Origin: Manis javanica
Taxonomy: Eukaryota; Chordata; Mammalia; Pholidota; Manidae
Reading direction: 5' to 3'
Length of the DNA: 64,000 nucleotides
Assembly: GCF_040802235.1 (NCBI RefSeq)
Contig: NC_133174.1
Location: forward strand, 82,048,647-82,112,646
Of this stretch, positions 35,405 through 47,500 are shown one piece after another (the stretch's first letter is position 1; each line of letters starts with the position of its first letter). The notes under the pieces are model-generated. The model was given only the letters and a program-made list of their open reading frames with translations. It was not told the origin of the DNA and did no database searches. A program made the position numbers and the translations under genes.

Positions 35405-35418
35405 AAACAAACTTTTCT
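35405..35418 (+). repeat. Target-site duplication, left copy (L1 copy 4)
   Basis: GAAAACAAACTTTT, repeated exactly at 41357-41370. Next to the right copy the plus strand reads CTTTT/ATAT, compatible with the L1 endonuclease preference TTTT/A. Confidence 0.95.
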
Positions 35419-35759
35419 TTTTTTTTTTGAAGAACATTATGTATACTAGGCTCTCCCCTACCCCAAGTCCCCCCCACAAACCCCATTACAATCACTGTCC
35501 ATCAGCATACTAAGATGTTGTAGAATCACTACTTGTCTTCTCTGTGTTGCAAAGATCTCCCCTTTCCCCCACCCCCCACATTATACATGCTAATCATAAT
35601 AGCCCCTTTCTTCTTCCCCACCCTTATCCCTCCCTAACCTCCCATTCTCCCCAGTCTCTTTCCCTTTGGTAACTGTTACTCCATTCTTGGGTTCTGTGAT
35701 TCTGCTGCTGTTTTGTTCCTTCAGTTTTTCCTTTGCTCTTATACTCCACAGATGAGTGA

Positions 35760-38700
35760 AATCATTTGGTATTTGTATTTCTCTGCTTGGCTTATTTCAC
35801 TGAGCAGAATATCCTCTAGCTCCATCCATGTTGTTGCAAATGGTAGGATTTGCTTTCTTCTTATGGCTGAATAATATTCCATTGTGTATATGTACTACAT
35901 CTTCTTTATCCATTCATCTACTGATGGACACTTAGGATGCTTCCATTTCATGGCTATTGTAAATAGTGCTGTGATAAACATAGGGGTGCATCTGTCTTTT
36001 TCAAACTGGAGTGCTGCATCCTTAGGGTAAATTCCTAAAAGTGGAATTCCTGGGTCAAATGGTAAGTCTATTTTGAGCATTTTGAGGAGCCTCCATATTG
36101 CTTTCCACAATGGTTGAACTAATTTACATTCCCACCAGCAGTGTAGGAGGGTTCCCCTTTCTCCGCAACCTCACCAACATTTGTTGTTGTTTATCATTTG
36201 GATGGTAGCCATCCTTACTGGTGTGAGATGATATCTCATTGTGGTTTTAATTTGCATTTCTCTGATAACTAGCAATGTGGAGCATCTTTTCATATGTCTG
36301 TTGGCAATCTGAATTTCTTCTTTGGAGAACTGTCTGTTCAGCTCCTCAGTCCATCTTTTAATTGGATTATTTGCTTTATGTTTGTTGTGGAGCGTGAGCT
36401 CTTTATATATTTTGGATGTCAAGCCTTTATTGGATCTGTCATTTATGATAAATTTTCCCATACTGTAGGGTACCTTTATGTCCTATTGATGGTGTCCTTT
36501 GCTGTACATAAGCTTTTAAGCTTGACATAGTCCCACTGGTTCATTTCTGCTTTTGTTTTCCTTGCCCAGGGAGATATATTCATGAAGAAGTCGCTAATGT
36601 CACATCCAAGAGATTTTTGCCTATGTTTTATTCTAAGAGTTTTATGGTTTCATGACTTACATTCAGGTCTCTGATCCATTTTGAATTTACTTTTGTGTAT
36701 GGGGTTAGACAGTGATCCAGTTTCATTCTCTTACATGTAGCTGTCCAGTTCTACCAGCACCATCTGTTGAAGAGACTGTCATTTCCCCATTGTATGTCCA
36801 TGGCTCCTTTATGGAATATTAATTGACCATATATGTTTGGGTTAATGTGTGGAGTCTCTAATCTGTTCCACTGGTCTGTGGCTCTCTTCTTGTGCCAGTA
36901 CCAAATTGTCTTGATTACCATGGCTTTGTAGTAGAGCTTGCAGTTGGGGAGTGAGATCCCCGCCACTTTATTCTTCTTTCTCAGGTTTGCTGTGGCTATT
37001 CGGGGTCTCTGGTGTTTCCATATGAATTTTTGAATTATTTGTTCCAGTTCATTGAAGAATGTTGCTGGTAGTTTCATAGGGATTGCATCAAACCTGTATA
37101 TTGCTTTGGGCAGGATGGCCATTTTGAAGATATTAATTATTCCTAGCCAAGAGCATGGGATGAGTTTCCATTTGTTAGTGTCCTCTTTAACTTCTCTTAA
37201 GAATGTCTTATAGTTTTCAGGGTATAGGTCTTTCACTTCTTTGGTTAGGTTTATTCATAGGTATTTTATTCTTTTTGATGCAATTGTGAATGGAATTGTT
37301 TCTCTGACTCTTCTTTCTGTTGGCTCATTGTTAGTGTATAGGAGAGCCACAGATTTCTGTGTGTTAATTTTGTATCCTGCAACTTTGCTGTATTCCGATA
37401 TTAGTTCTAATAGATTTGGAGTGGAGTCTTTAGGATTTTTATGTACAACATCATGTCATCTGCAAATAGTGATAGTTTAACTTCTTCTTTACCAATCTGG
37501 ATTCCTTGTATTTCTTTGTTTTGTCTAATTGCCATGGCTAGGACCTCCAGTACTATGTTAAATAACAGTGGGGAGAGTGGGCATCCCTGTCTTGTTCCCA
37601 ATCTTAGAGGAAAAGCTTTCACCTTCTTGCTGTTAAGTATGATGTTGGCTGTGGGTTTATCGTATATGGCCTTTATTATGTTGAGGGACTGGCCCTGTAT
37701 ACCCATTTTGCTGAGAGTTTTTATCATGAATGGATGTTGAATTTTGTTGAATGCTTTTTCAGCATCTATGGAGATGATCATATGGTTTTTGTCTCTCTTT
37801 TTGTTGATGTGGTGGATGATGTTGATGGATTTTCGAATGTTGTACCATCCTTGCATCCCTGGGATGAATCCCACTTGGTCGTGGTGTATGATCGTTTTGA
37901 AATAGTTTTGAATTCGGTTTGCTAATATTTTATTGAGTATTTTTGCATCTACGTTCATCAGGGATATTGGTTTGTAATTTTCTTTTTTGGTGGGGTCTTT
38001 GCCTGATTTTGGTATTAGCATGATGTTGGCTTCATAGAATGAGTTTGGGAGTATTCCCTCCTCTTCTATTTTTTGGAAAACTTTAAGGAGAATGGGTATT
38101 ATATCTTCTCTATATGTCTGATAAAATTCTGAGGTAAATCCATCTGGCCCAGGGTTTTTTTTTCTTGGGTAGTTTTTTGATTACTGCCTCAATTTCTTTG
38201 CTGGTAATTGGTTTTTTTAGATTTTGTGTTTCTTCCTTGGTCAGTCTTGGAAGGTTGTATTTTTCTAGGAAGTTGTCCATTTCTTCTAGGTTTTCCAGCT
38301 TCTTAGCATATAGGTTTTCATAGTAGTCTCTAATAGTTCTTTCTATTTCTGTTGGGTCCATTGTGATGTTTCCTTTCACATTTCTGATTCTGTTGATGTG
38401 TGTTGATTCTCTTTTTCTCTTAATAAGTCTGGCTAGAGGCTTATCTATTTTGTTTATTTTCTTGCAGAACCAGCTCTTGGTTTCATTGATTTTTTCTATT
38501 GTTTTATTCTTCTCAATTTTATTTATTTCTTCTCTGATCTTTATTATGTCCCTCCTTCTGCTGACCTTAGGCCTCATTTGTTCTTCTTTTTCCAATTTTG
38601 ATAACTGTGACATTAGACTATTCATTTGGGTTTGTTCTTCCTTTTTTAACTATGCCTGGATTGCTATACACTTTCCTCTTAAGACTGCTTTTGCTGCGTC

Positions 38701-39559
38701 CCACAGAAGTTGGGGTTTTGTGTTGTTGTCATCTATGTCCATATATTGCTGGTTCTCCATTTTAATTTGATCGTTGATCCACTGACTATTTAGAAGTATG
38801 TTGTTAAGCCTCCATATGTTTTTGGAGCCTTTTTGCTTTCTTGGTACAATTTATTTCTAGTTTCATACCTTTGTGGTCTGAAAAGTTGGTTGGTAGGATT
38901 TCAATCTTTTTGAATTTACTGAGGCTCTTTTTGTGGCCTAGTATGTGGTCTATTCTGGAGAATGTTCCATGTGCACTTGAGAAGAATGTGTATACTGTTG
39001 CTTTTGGGTGTAGAGCTCTGTAAATGTCCATTAGGTCCATCTGTTCTAGTATGTTATTCAGTGCCTCTGTGTCATTACTTATTTTCTGTCTGGTGGATCT
39101 GTCCTTTGGAGTGAATGGTGTGTTGAAGTTTCCTAAAATGAATGCCTTGCAGTCTATTTCCTCCTTTAGTTCTGTTAGTATTTGTTTCACGTATGCTGGT
39201 GCTCCTGTGTTGGGTGCATATATATTTATAATGGTTATATACTCTTGTTGTACTGAGCCCTTTATCATTATGTAATGTCTTTATTTATCTCTTGTTACTT
39301 TCTTTATTTCGAAGTCTATTTTGTCTGATACTAGTACTGCAACTCCTGCTTTTTTCTCCCTCTTGTTTGCATGGAATATCTTTTTCCATCCCTTGACTTT
39401 TAGTCTGTGCATGTCTTTGGGTTTGAGGTGTGTCTCTTGTAATCAGCATATAGATGGGTCTTTTTTTTTTATCCATTCTATTACTCTATGTCTTTTGATT
39501 GGTGCATTCAGTCCATTTACATTTAGGGTGATTATCAATAGGTATGTACTTATTTCCAT
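35760..39559 (-). pseudogene. L1 ORF2 pseudogene (copy 4)
   Basis: Start ATG at 39559-39557. Endonuclease pieces (39476-38804) include NIYAPNTGAP, a GNFN in place of GDFN, and RIDHILG. The linker and RT pieces (38625-36751) include [31 protein letters not shown] and an intact FADDM at about 37455. A frame break follows immediately after it. C-terminal pieces (36461-35895) keep a W-rich end, but TGA interrupts the Cys motif. At least eight stops or shifts are needed to explain the frames. Confidence 0.9.
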
Positions 39560-39868
39560 TTCAGGCTTTAGATTCGTGGTTACCAAAGGTTCCAGGTTAC
39601 TTTCCTTACTATCTAAGAGTGTAGCTTAACTCACTTAGTATGCTGTTACAAACACAATCTAAAGGTTCTTTTCTATTTCTCCACCTTTTTCTTCCTCCTT
39701 CATTCTTTATATATTAGGTATCAGATTCTATACTTTTTCTCTATCCCTTGATTGGCTTTGGGGAGAGTCAATTTAATTTTGCATTTGCCTCACACTCAGT
39801 TGCTCCACCCTCCCTAACATGATTTTACTACCTCTGGTGACAGCTATTCAACCCAGGAACACTTCCGT

Positions 39869-40720
39869 CTATAGCAGTCCCTCCAAAATATACTGCACAG
39901 ATGGTTTGTGAGAGGCAAACTCTCTCAGCTTTTGCTTATCTGGAAATTGTTTAATCCATCCTTCATATTTAAATGATAACCTTGTCGGATAAAGTAATCT
40001 TGGTTCCAGGCCCTTCTGCTTCATGGCATTAAATACATCATGCCACTCCCTTCTGGCCTGTAAGGTTTCTGCTGAGAAGTCTGTTGTTACTCTGATGGGC
40101 TTTCCTTTGTATGTGATCTTATTTCTGCCTCTGGCTGCCTGTAACAGTCTGTCCTTATCCTTGAGCTTTCCCATTTTAATGACTATGTGTCTTGCTGTCG
40201 TCTTCCTTGGGTCCCTTGTGTAGGGGGATCTGTGGATCTCCATGGCCTGAGAGACTATGTCCTTCCCCAGATTGGGGAAGTTTTCAGCAACTACCTCCTC
40301 AAAGACACTTTCTATCCCTTTCTCTCTCTCTTCTTCTTCTGGTATCCCTATAATGCGAATATTGTTCTGCTTGGTTTGGTCACACAGTTCTCTCAATATT
40401 CTTTCATTTTTAGAGATCCTTTCTTCTCTCTGTGCCTCAGCTTCTTTGTATTCCTCTTCTCTAGTTTCTATTTCATTTATTGTCTCCTCCACTGTATCCA
40501 ACCTGCTTTTAATACCCTCCATTGTGCTCTTTAATGATTGGATCTATGACCTGAATTCATTCCTGAGTTCTTGGATGTCTTTCCATACCTCCATTAGGAT
40601 GTTGATTATTTTTATTTTGAACTCCCTTTCAGGAAGACTCACGAGGTACATATCATTTAAATCTTTCTCAGGAGTTGTATTAACAATTTTACTCTGGACA
40701 AGGTTCCTTTGGCGTTTCAT
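39869..40720 (-). pseudogene. L1 ORF1, one nonsense codon (copy 4)
   Basis: From the ATG at 40720-40718 one frame runs 284 codons to the stop at 39869. It is broken only by TAG at 40546-40544 (codon 59). Domains: an N-terminus with LPEREFKIKI, a coiled coil around MEGIKSRLDTVEETINEIE, an RRM beginning NNIRIIGIPEEEEREKGIE, and the C-terminal domain with ARREWHDVFNAMKQKGLEP. The length fits a mammalian ORF1p. The frame is also open upstream of the ATG into the 5' UTR for at least 56 codons. ORF1p is a trimeric RNA chaperone bound to L1 RNA in the cytoplasm. Confidence 0.85.
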
Positions 40721-41356
40721 GTTTGTATATGGCACCCTCCAGTGTCCAGAAGCTCTATTCTGGAGCTGCTGAGCCCCTAAAGCAATGTCAGGGGTTCCAG
40801 GGGAGTGGTACTGGGGGTAGGAAAGAGCTGTTCCCCGCCTCCTGGCTCCTGTGCCTGTCTCCACTGCCTGAGCCAGTGGACCGGGCACACATGTATACGT
40901 TTTTATCCCAGCGCTGCCATATATGGATCCCTGCTTTCCACAAGCAGCTGAAATCCCAGTCTCCCCAGGAACTCTGCCTGTATTTACTTTCCAACCCGGT
41001 AGTCATGTGAGTCTCATGAAAGCACCTTGAAATGTAGGTTTGTGGTCCCAGCACAGATCTGCAGAGCTAGGTATTCAGCAGTCCCAAGCCTTCCACTCCC
41101 TCCCCGCTCCGTTTCCCTTCCTCCCGCTGTTTAGCTGGGGTGGGGGAGGGCCTCGGGTCCCGTGGAGCCACAGCTCTGGTATGTTACCCCATTCGCTGAG
41201 GTCTGCTCTTTACTCCAGGTGTGTGCAGTCTCACGTGTCCTCTTTCCTGTTGCTCTCTCAGGATTAGTTGTGCCAATTAAATTTTCTAATTGTATCCAGT
41301 TTTAGGAGGAACCCTCTGTCTCTCATCTCATGCCACCATTTTTAATCCAATCCACT

Positions 41357-41370
41357 GAAAACAAACTTTT
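41357..41370 (+). repeat. Target-site duplication, right copy (L1 copy 4)
   Basis: Exact repeat of 35405-35418. Confidence 0.95.
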
Positions 41371-43139
41371 ATATGAGTCTTTTGATCTCTAGTTTTCTCT
41401 CACAGTTACTATTTAAGCTAGGTATTTATAGATATTATTTCCCATTCTCCTCCTCTCAAATACCCCCATCCCCTGGCCTATATTAGAGAATATGAGAAGT
41501 TGGTTTTCTACATTATGTTTAAGTCATATTTCTTTTCATATATATATATACTTCCCTTAATTTATTTTTCAGTAATAAATAAAGTTTTAAAATCGAATGT
41601 TTGCTATCTGAGTGCATTTGAAATTTATTTTATTCTTAAAAGCCTTTACTAAAGGACTATTGTTCTTGGTACTTCTATTTTATAAAGATACTGACATATG
41701 CAAAATAACATTTTTGAAATACATGTTGTTTTACCCTAGCCTTCACTGAGATGCTCAGGATGGTGTCTTCGAGTAGCTTGTAGCAATCATTTCAGGCAGC
41801 AGTTTTAAATCATGTAGAAAAAGTATCTGGATGCTAGTTTTTATGCCTTTGGAATAAATGTTTTCCTCCCTACCTGTGTTGGCCATGGTTTTGGAGATCA
41901 CAGACCATTATTTAAATTCAGCTGATGAAAAAAGATTGGCAATAGCTGACAAGCATACAGGAATATGATCCTCAGGCTTCCCATAATACTAATTTTCTAT
42001 TATTACCAGTCTATTTCCATCCATCACTTTGTAAACTTACTGATGTCACCTTTCTCTCCCTTCAGTTAGCTACCATCACAGATCAAGATAGGGAATGGCA
42101 TTCATAGGAGATCATATGGATAAAACCTGGATTGTAATTACCAACTTTGTGTTTTTAATAAAGAATTTTTAAGACCTAGAATACATGTAAGTCTCAGTCA
42201 ATTGTAAACTCCATGTGTGTGCTTGTCTTGTTTACTATTGCATCCCCAGCCCCTGGAATAGTTCCCGGCATACAGTAGATTTTATGTACTCATTGGAAAA
42301 ATTAAAGAATCCATACTAGCTAACCCTCTATTTTTTTCATTCATTGTCAAGCCCTGAAGAGATAACCAAGAACTAAGATTCTTTAAGGAAAAAGAAGATT
42401 TGGAAACAGTTCAGAGATGAGTCAAATATCTGAGGAAAGAAATGGAAAAATAGAGAAATCACAGTATGTTTAGAAATTTGCATTCATTCAGCCTTGGTAT
42501 AAAAAAAGACAGAGATAATATTGATTATCATCACCAAATGAAAAATGATCATCAGAAGAAATATGGTATAATCTTCTTAATTTCAATGTGATTAGAAAAA
42601 TAGTTTAAGACTCCAGCTATCCAACTGTAGCATGAAATCTAAACTGACCAGCATTTCTTCTCAAATATATACATCTCTAATGTTTTTGAAAACAGATTAA
42701 TTTTTTTCAGTCATTTGGATTTCAAGTGCAGTCCTGAGGTTGGGCAGAGACTAAATGTTTTCTCAAGTCATTCTTGCGTATAGGGGTACACACACATGCA
42801 CACTCATGTATGAGTGTGTGTTGATAAATTAGCACATTGAAATATTTTCCATATTGTTTGGTCAGCCCCTAAACTTGGCTATACTATTTTGCAAAGTGGC
42901 TTTCACCCAAGACCTCTTAAGTTCTCACCAGAATAAGCTTTTGTGCCTGATTTAAGGTAATACCGTTTGACATATGTAGACAGTTTGATAATTCTGAGAT
43001 CATCCAGAGTATGCCAGTGAAGTTGATTAAAGTAGTAAAAAATAGGTTCCCTGATTATGTATCAAATCTGTTCAAGCCAGAAGAGCCAACAGTCTTATGA
43101 CAGCTATTTTATTTAACAATTTCCTGAATTACTTGTTTA
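41371..43139. other. AT-rich stretch with one L2 tail
   Basis: No gene seen. 42190-42310 ('tactattgcatccccagccc', 'cccggcatacagtagatttt') is the 3' end of an L2 on the plus strand. A short CA/TG-rich patch lies at 42785-42825. Confidence 0.5.
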
Positions 43140-43255
43140 ATAATTGCCTAAAATTTTTTATTTAAATCAGTGGACTATTTTCATTTTTTTTAGCTGAGAA
43201 ATATAATATTTGAAGTAGTCCCACTGGTAGTAAAACTTGCTTCACCTAATAGCAC
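43140..43255 (+). repeat. Unidentified dispersed repeat, copy a
   Basis: Similar to 45965-46080 over about 100 bases. Shared blocks are 'attttcatttt', 'agctgagaaatat' against 'agctcagaaatat', and 'ttgaagtagtcccactggta' against 'ttgaagtagtcccattggta'. Both copies have the same orientation, 2.8 kb apart. The family is unknown to me. Confidence 0.55.
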
Positions 43256-43314
43256 AGCATTAATAATCCTATCAATGGTTCTTCTGGTTTACTTTTCTTT
43301 TTTTTTTTTTTTTT

Positions 43315-43637
43315 GAGAGGGCATCTCTCATATTTATTGATCAAATGGTTGTTAACAGTTAACAACAATAAAATTCTGTACAGGGGACTCAATGCACAAT
43401 CATTTATCCACCCCAATTCTAATTCTCATCAGTCTTGGATCTTCTGAAGCACAACAAAGAAGTTCTTACATGGTGTACAAATTCTTACATAGTGAATAAG
43501 ATCTTACATGGTGAACAGTACAAGGGCAGTCATCACAGAAACTTTTGGTTTTGATCACACATTATGAACTATAAACAATCAGGTCAAATATGAATATTCG
43601 TTTGATTTTTATACTTGATTTATATGTGAATCCCACA
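43315..43637 (-). repeat. ERV LTR (U3-R portion) in the composite
   Basis: Collinear with 15990-16310, starting TGTGGGATTC next to the purine tract. It carries the AATAAA-type signal ('tttatt' on the plus strand near 43335), which supplies the composite's polyadenylation signal. Confidence 0.7.
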
Positions 43638-43645
43638 TTTCTCCC

Positions 43646-43686
<41 letters not shown>

Positions 43687-43688
43687 TT
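43646..43688 (+). repeat. (ATT)n microsatellite
   Basis: About 14 ATT units (AAT on the element strand) directly before the polypurine tract. The related copy at 15966-15980 has about four units. Confidence 0.95.
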
Positions 43689-44146
43689 TAATAAAATGCT
43701 GAAGTGGTAGGTAGATGCAAGATAAAGGTAGAAAACATAGTTTAGTGCTGTAAGAAAGCAAATGTAGATGATCAGGTGTGTGCCTATAAGCTAAGTATTA
43801 ATCCAAGCTAGACAAGGGTAACAAAACATCCACAGATGCAGATTTCTCTCAAAACAGGGGGGGTTAGGTTCTAAGCCTCACCTCTGTTGATCCTCAATTT
43901 CTCACCTGATGGCCCCCCTGCAACTGTGCCTGTCTTAGGCTGTTCCTCCCTTGAGGAATCTTACCCATCTCTGGCTAACCAGTCATCTTCCGGGGCCATA
44001 CAGGGAAATGTAAAGTTGGTGAGTGAGAGAGAAGCAATATTGTTTGAAAACGTTAGCTTTTTACTTCTTTGCAGATTTATGCCCTGTGGGTTTTATGCCC
44101 AGCATTTGTCTTGAGGTATCTTTACCACTTGGAAGAATTATGATAC

Positions 44147-44559
44147 CGCTCGCGTTTCTTTCTTCTCTGGCGCAAGCCTCAGGCACCCGCTCACCGGTTT
44201 TGCTGGCCTGTTTCCCTGGTATCCAGGACCCCAAGCATGCACTGTGTCTGTGCTCTGGTCCAGATGGCTGTGGCTGGGTGTTCAGCAGCCCTGGGCTCCC
44301 TCTCCCTCCCTGCTCCGACTCCTCTCCTCCCTCTGGGAGCTGGGGGGAGGGGCGATCGGGTGCCGCGGTTCTGGGGCTTGTATCTTACCCCCGTCACGAG
44401 GTGCTGGGTTCTCGCAGGTGTGGATGTGGTTTGGATGTTGTCCTGTGTCCTCTGATCTCTGTCCTCAGGAAGAGTTGTCTTTGTTATATTTTTATAGATA
44501 TATGTGGTTTTGGGAGGAGATTTCTGCTGCTCTACTCACACTGCCATCTTGGCTTCTCT
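44147..44559 (-). promoter_or_regulatory. L1 type B 5' UTR used as promoter of the composite
   Basis: About 410 bases rich in CpG, including a YY1-like AAGATGG (plus-strand CCATCTT 44544-44550) near the start. L1 5' UTRs hold an internal pol II promoter, so this segment could drive transcription from its first base. It keeps more CpG than the copies at 5317 and 57278, which suggests a younger insertion. Activity is inferred. Confidence 0.55.
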
Positions 44560-44567
44560 AGTTTTCT

Positions 44568-47500
44568 AAACAGATTGAAGTATATGGTGCCTTAGTTACT
44601 TTAAATATGTAAATTATAGTCCTTTGATACAAATGTAATTGGATCTCTTTTGGGGTTTTGTGTATGAGATGGATTATCTGAGCAGGAAACTGTCCTGAGA
44701 AGAGAGGATTATGATTCCTAGGTTTCTCATTTGAATAATCACTGATATTCTTGTTTTATCTTCTATTTCATGGAAATGCACAGAAAGGACAAAGCCATTG
44801 TCAAATTTAGAAAAAAATAGATTTTTGCTAGATATAATGCATGCATATATATTTTTGTTTACTTATTTCTTTAAGTATGGTCAAGTAAAAATCAAAAACA
44901 AAAAAATGCCTAAGAATTTCATACAGTCAAAGAAGATACTTAAGAATAAGTGTCTAAACGACCTTATCATTTCTACCTGTTGATACTTTTAAAATAAGGA
45001 TTGGTCTAGGACTGACCCACAAAAATGCTTCCAAGCAGACTATTGCAACTCTTTAACAATGGGAAATTTCTAAAGCTAACAGGTACTATTTTAGAGCTAG
45101 TCAATATCTTAGTTAGAAAAGCTATAGATGCTCAAGGACTTTTCTCTTTAACATGAAAAAATTACATAATGTCAAATATGTTAATTATGCTTAATTTAAT
45201 TTCACGATTATAGAACTCTTATTGATGACTTTTTAAAATTGCATTTGCTAATTCATCTTTTCATCCTGAACACTACACTGATCACTGTTCATAAATCTCA
45301 GCTTACAGGATTATAATTATGAGAGCTATAGCAAAAAGAATGTCACACACTGAGTATTATAACATAACGTCCTGAGCAAGCAGGATGAATTAGGATGACA
45401 AGAAGATAAATTAGGAGACAGAGAAGCAAAGAACTATCACTTTTTACAAAGAAAGGATAATAAAAGCCATTTGATTGAGAGTCTAATGATAGGATTAAAG
45501 TTAAATATTCTGGCCTTGGGCATAGTTCTCATAACATGAACATTAACAATCTTCAAATGTTCATTTACAAGTTTCTAAGTCCAGCCCACTCACAGCAATC
45601 ATAAAACTGGTCTATTTACTGTTAAGTGGAGTCTGTTCTTGGCTCCAGTGGCAGTGGAGCTTTCATTTGTAGCATTCTCTGATGGTTATATGCAAGAAAG
45701 TAGCTTGTAGTACTGGGTAGGTTCTTATAATTTATTACATGTTATTCACATAAGTAATTTGGATCAAAGTCATAATTGCCTGGAGATAAGTTCTTTGAGG
45801 AGAGACGTTCTTTGATAGCACCAAAATTCCATGCAGAAGCCCACATATATTATATGCTACAAATTGCAAAAATATTTTAATGATACTAACATGACTCTAA
45901 GAGTAGCAACTAGCAAATAAACAAGCACGGGAATCCCAGCTCTTTCTGATTTCTCTCCATTTCTATGCCTATTAATGTTATTAAAACAATGAAATATTTT
46001 CATTTGTTAGCTCAGAAATATGAAAATTGAAGTAGTCCCATTGGTAATGAAACAGGCCTCATCTCATGTTCCTAGCCTAAAATAAGTTAGATATTCATAT
46101 AATTTCTTTTCACATAATTATTATCTGAGACATGTGATATGTTAATTCTAGGACATAACACGTGCTACATAAGGAAATTTGTATTTATAGACTTGAATAA
46201 TTTTTCTTATGTTCATTTTTGTCTCACAATATTAACAAAGTGAACACTTTCCAACTTCCTATGTTAGAAAAAGAAATACCAAATCAATAAATAAATTCAC
46301 CATCAGACCTGAGATTCTTCTTTGCACAAATCCCAGAAATAATGCATTTATGTACAGAATTTATTTCAGCAACTTTCACTCTGAGAAATGTTATTACTCA
46401 GGAGGAAGAAATAGTGTTAGCTCTGTGAAGAGAATTGCTATGCTATATTTGCATACTTCTTAACAGTGGTAAGAAAGAAATGCTTATGATATATATTTTT
46501 GACAGTTTGACAGTTTCACTGACATTCGACATTTAAAAGGCAAGTAATTGAAACTGCTATTACCCTGCCAAATAGAGTTCATGAGCTACTGTTACGGATT
46601 TTGGTTAGAGAGATGACATTTTCATAAACTTCACTATCACTCTGTTTAAAATGGTAAGATGAATAATATACTTGCTGTTCTTCATGGTAAACGTGTTATA
46701 ATACTCCCTTAAAATGATTTTAGTGTACATATTAGTTTCCTACTTGTGCCATATATGTCTTGATCAAGCATACAATGACCCTACTAACATTTAGCATGAG
46801 AATACATAAGTGCTTTATTTGCACTGTGATGTAACCTTAGCAACCTTCTTGTGAAATGCATAGAAAATATTTCTGTATGACTTAAAAAAACATTTATTTA
46901 CATGTATGAGTTCAATATATGCAAGCATATGAAATGCATAAGCAATCTTTCCATTCATATTTTGCTTAGTATGTCAGTATGTTAAAATTATGCAACATTA
47001 AAATGACATGATTTGATTATATTTAACCATATTATTTAATTTACACATAGTATATTTTTGGGAAGATAGATTTTAGATATTTAAAGCAGAAGCCCAAGGA
47101 ATAAGCCAGGAGTAAGTTTGGAGGAAAGGGCCTCTATATCATCCAAAATATTTCATCTTAGGCTTAGTAACAAATGTAAAATTCATTCTTGGAATATGAT
47201 TCTTAAATATCTTGATTCAATCTCAGTTTTTTTGTATTTTCAAAGATTTTCCCTTTAGACTAGATCTATAGCAATAAAATGAGTAAAAGAAAATGCTGTA
47301 AGAACAAAAGAGACATATTATTTAGTTAACACTTTCATTAATGGCATAGGTTCTAGATCATCTGTTATAACCAAGGAGACTTTTGATCTTCTATTCCTTC
47401 CTTTACCAAGGTCTCGAACAGAACTTCCAATGAAATCATATTTTGGAAAACAATTTCTGTTGTAATTTTCCTGTCATAATTATTGTTGAAACTGTTCAGT

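Larger units (their letters stand above)
35419..41356 (-). mobile_element. Young L1 copy 4, full-length antisense (5.9 kb)
   Basis: A perfect 14-bp TSD surrounds the element. On the minus strand it has a type A 5' UTR (41356 to about 40721), ORF1, ORF2, a G-rich 3' UTR and a short A tail (T run at 35420-35428). All parts are present. ORF1 has one nonsense codon; ORF2 has many lesions. The perfect TSD suggests a comparatively recent insertion. Confidence 0.95.
43298..44559 (-). mobile_element. Composite retroposon: L1 5' UTR joined to ERV 3' end, poly(A)
   Basis: On the minus strand the element starts at about 44559 with a type B L1 5' UTR ('gccaagatggcagtgtgagt', then GC-rich sequence collinear with 57282-57690). 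It switches at 44147/44146 to ERV sequence collinear with 15489-16310 and ends at the same polyadenylation point, followed by 17 A (T run 43298-43314). There is no L1 coding sequence. The flanks may hold a short decayed TSD, 'tttacttttct' (43288-43298) against 'tctagttttct' (44557-44567). One unit with an L1 promoter, an ERV body and a single poly(A) tail is best explained as an L1-mobilised chimaeric transcript. An insertion of one element into another is less likely, since there is no internal poly(A) at the joint. Confidence 0.75.

Noticed and set aside
44023-44595. 190-codon and neighbouring frames on the plus strand
   Set aside because: They run antisense through the CpG-rich L1 5' UTR of the composite and across the ERV joint. 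No protein family was recognised.
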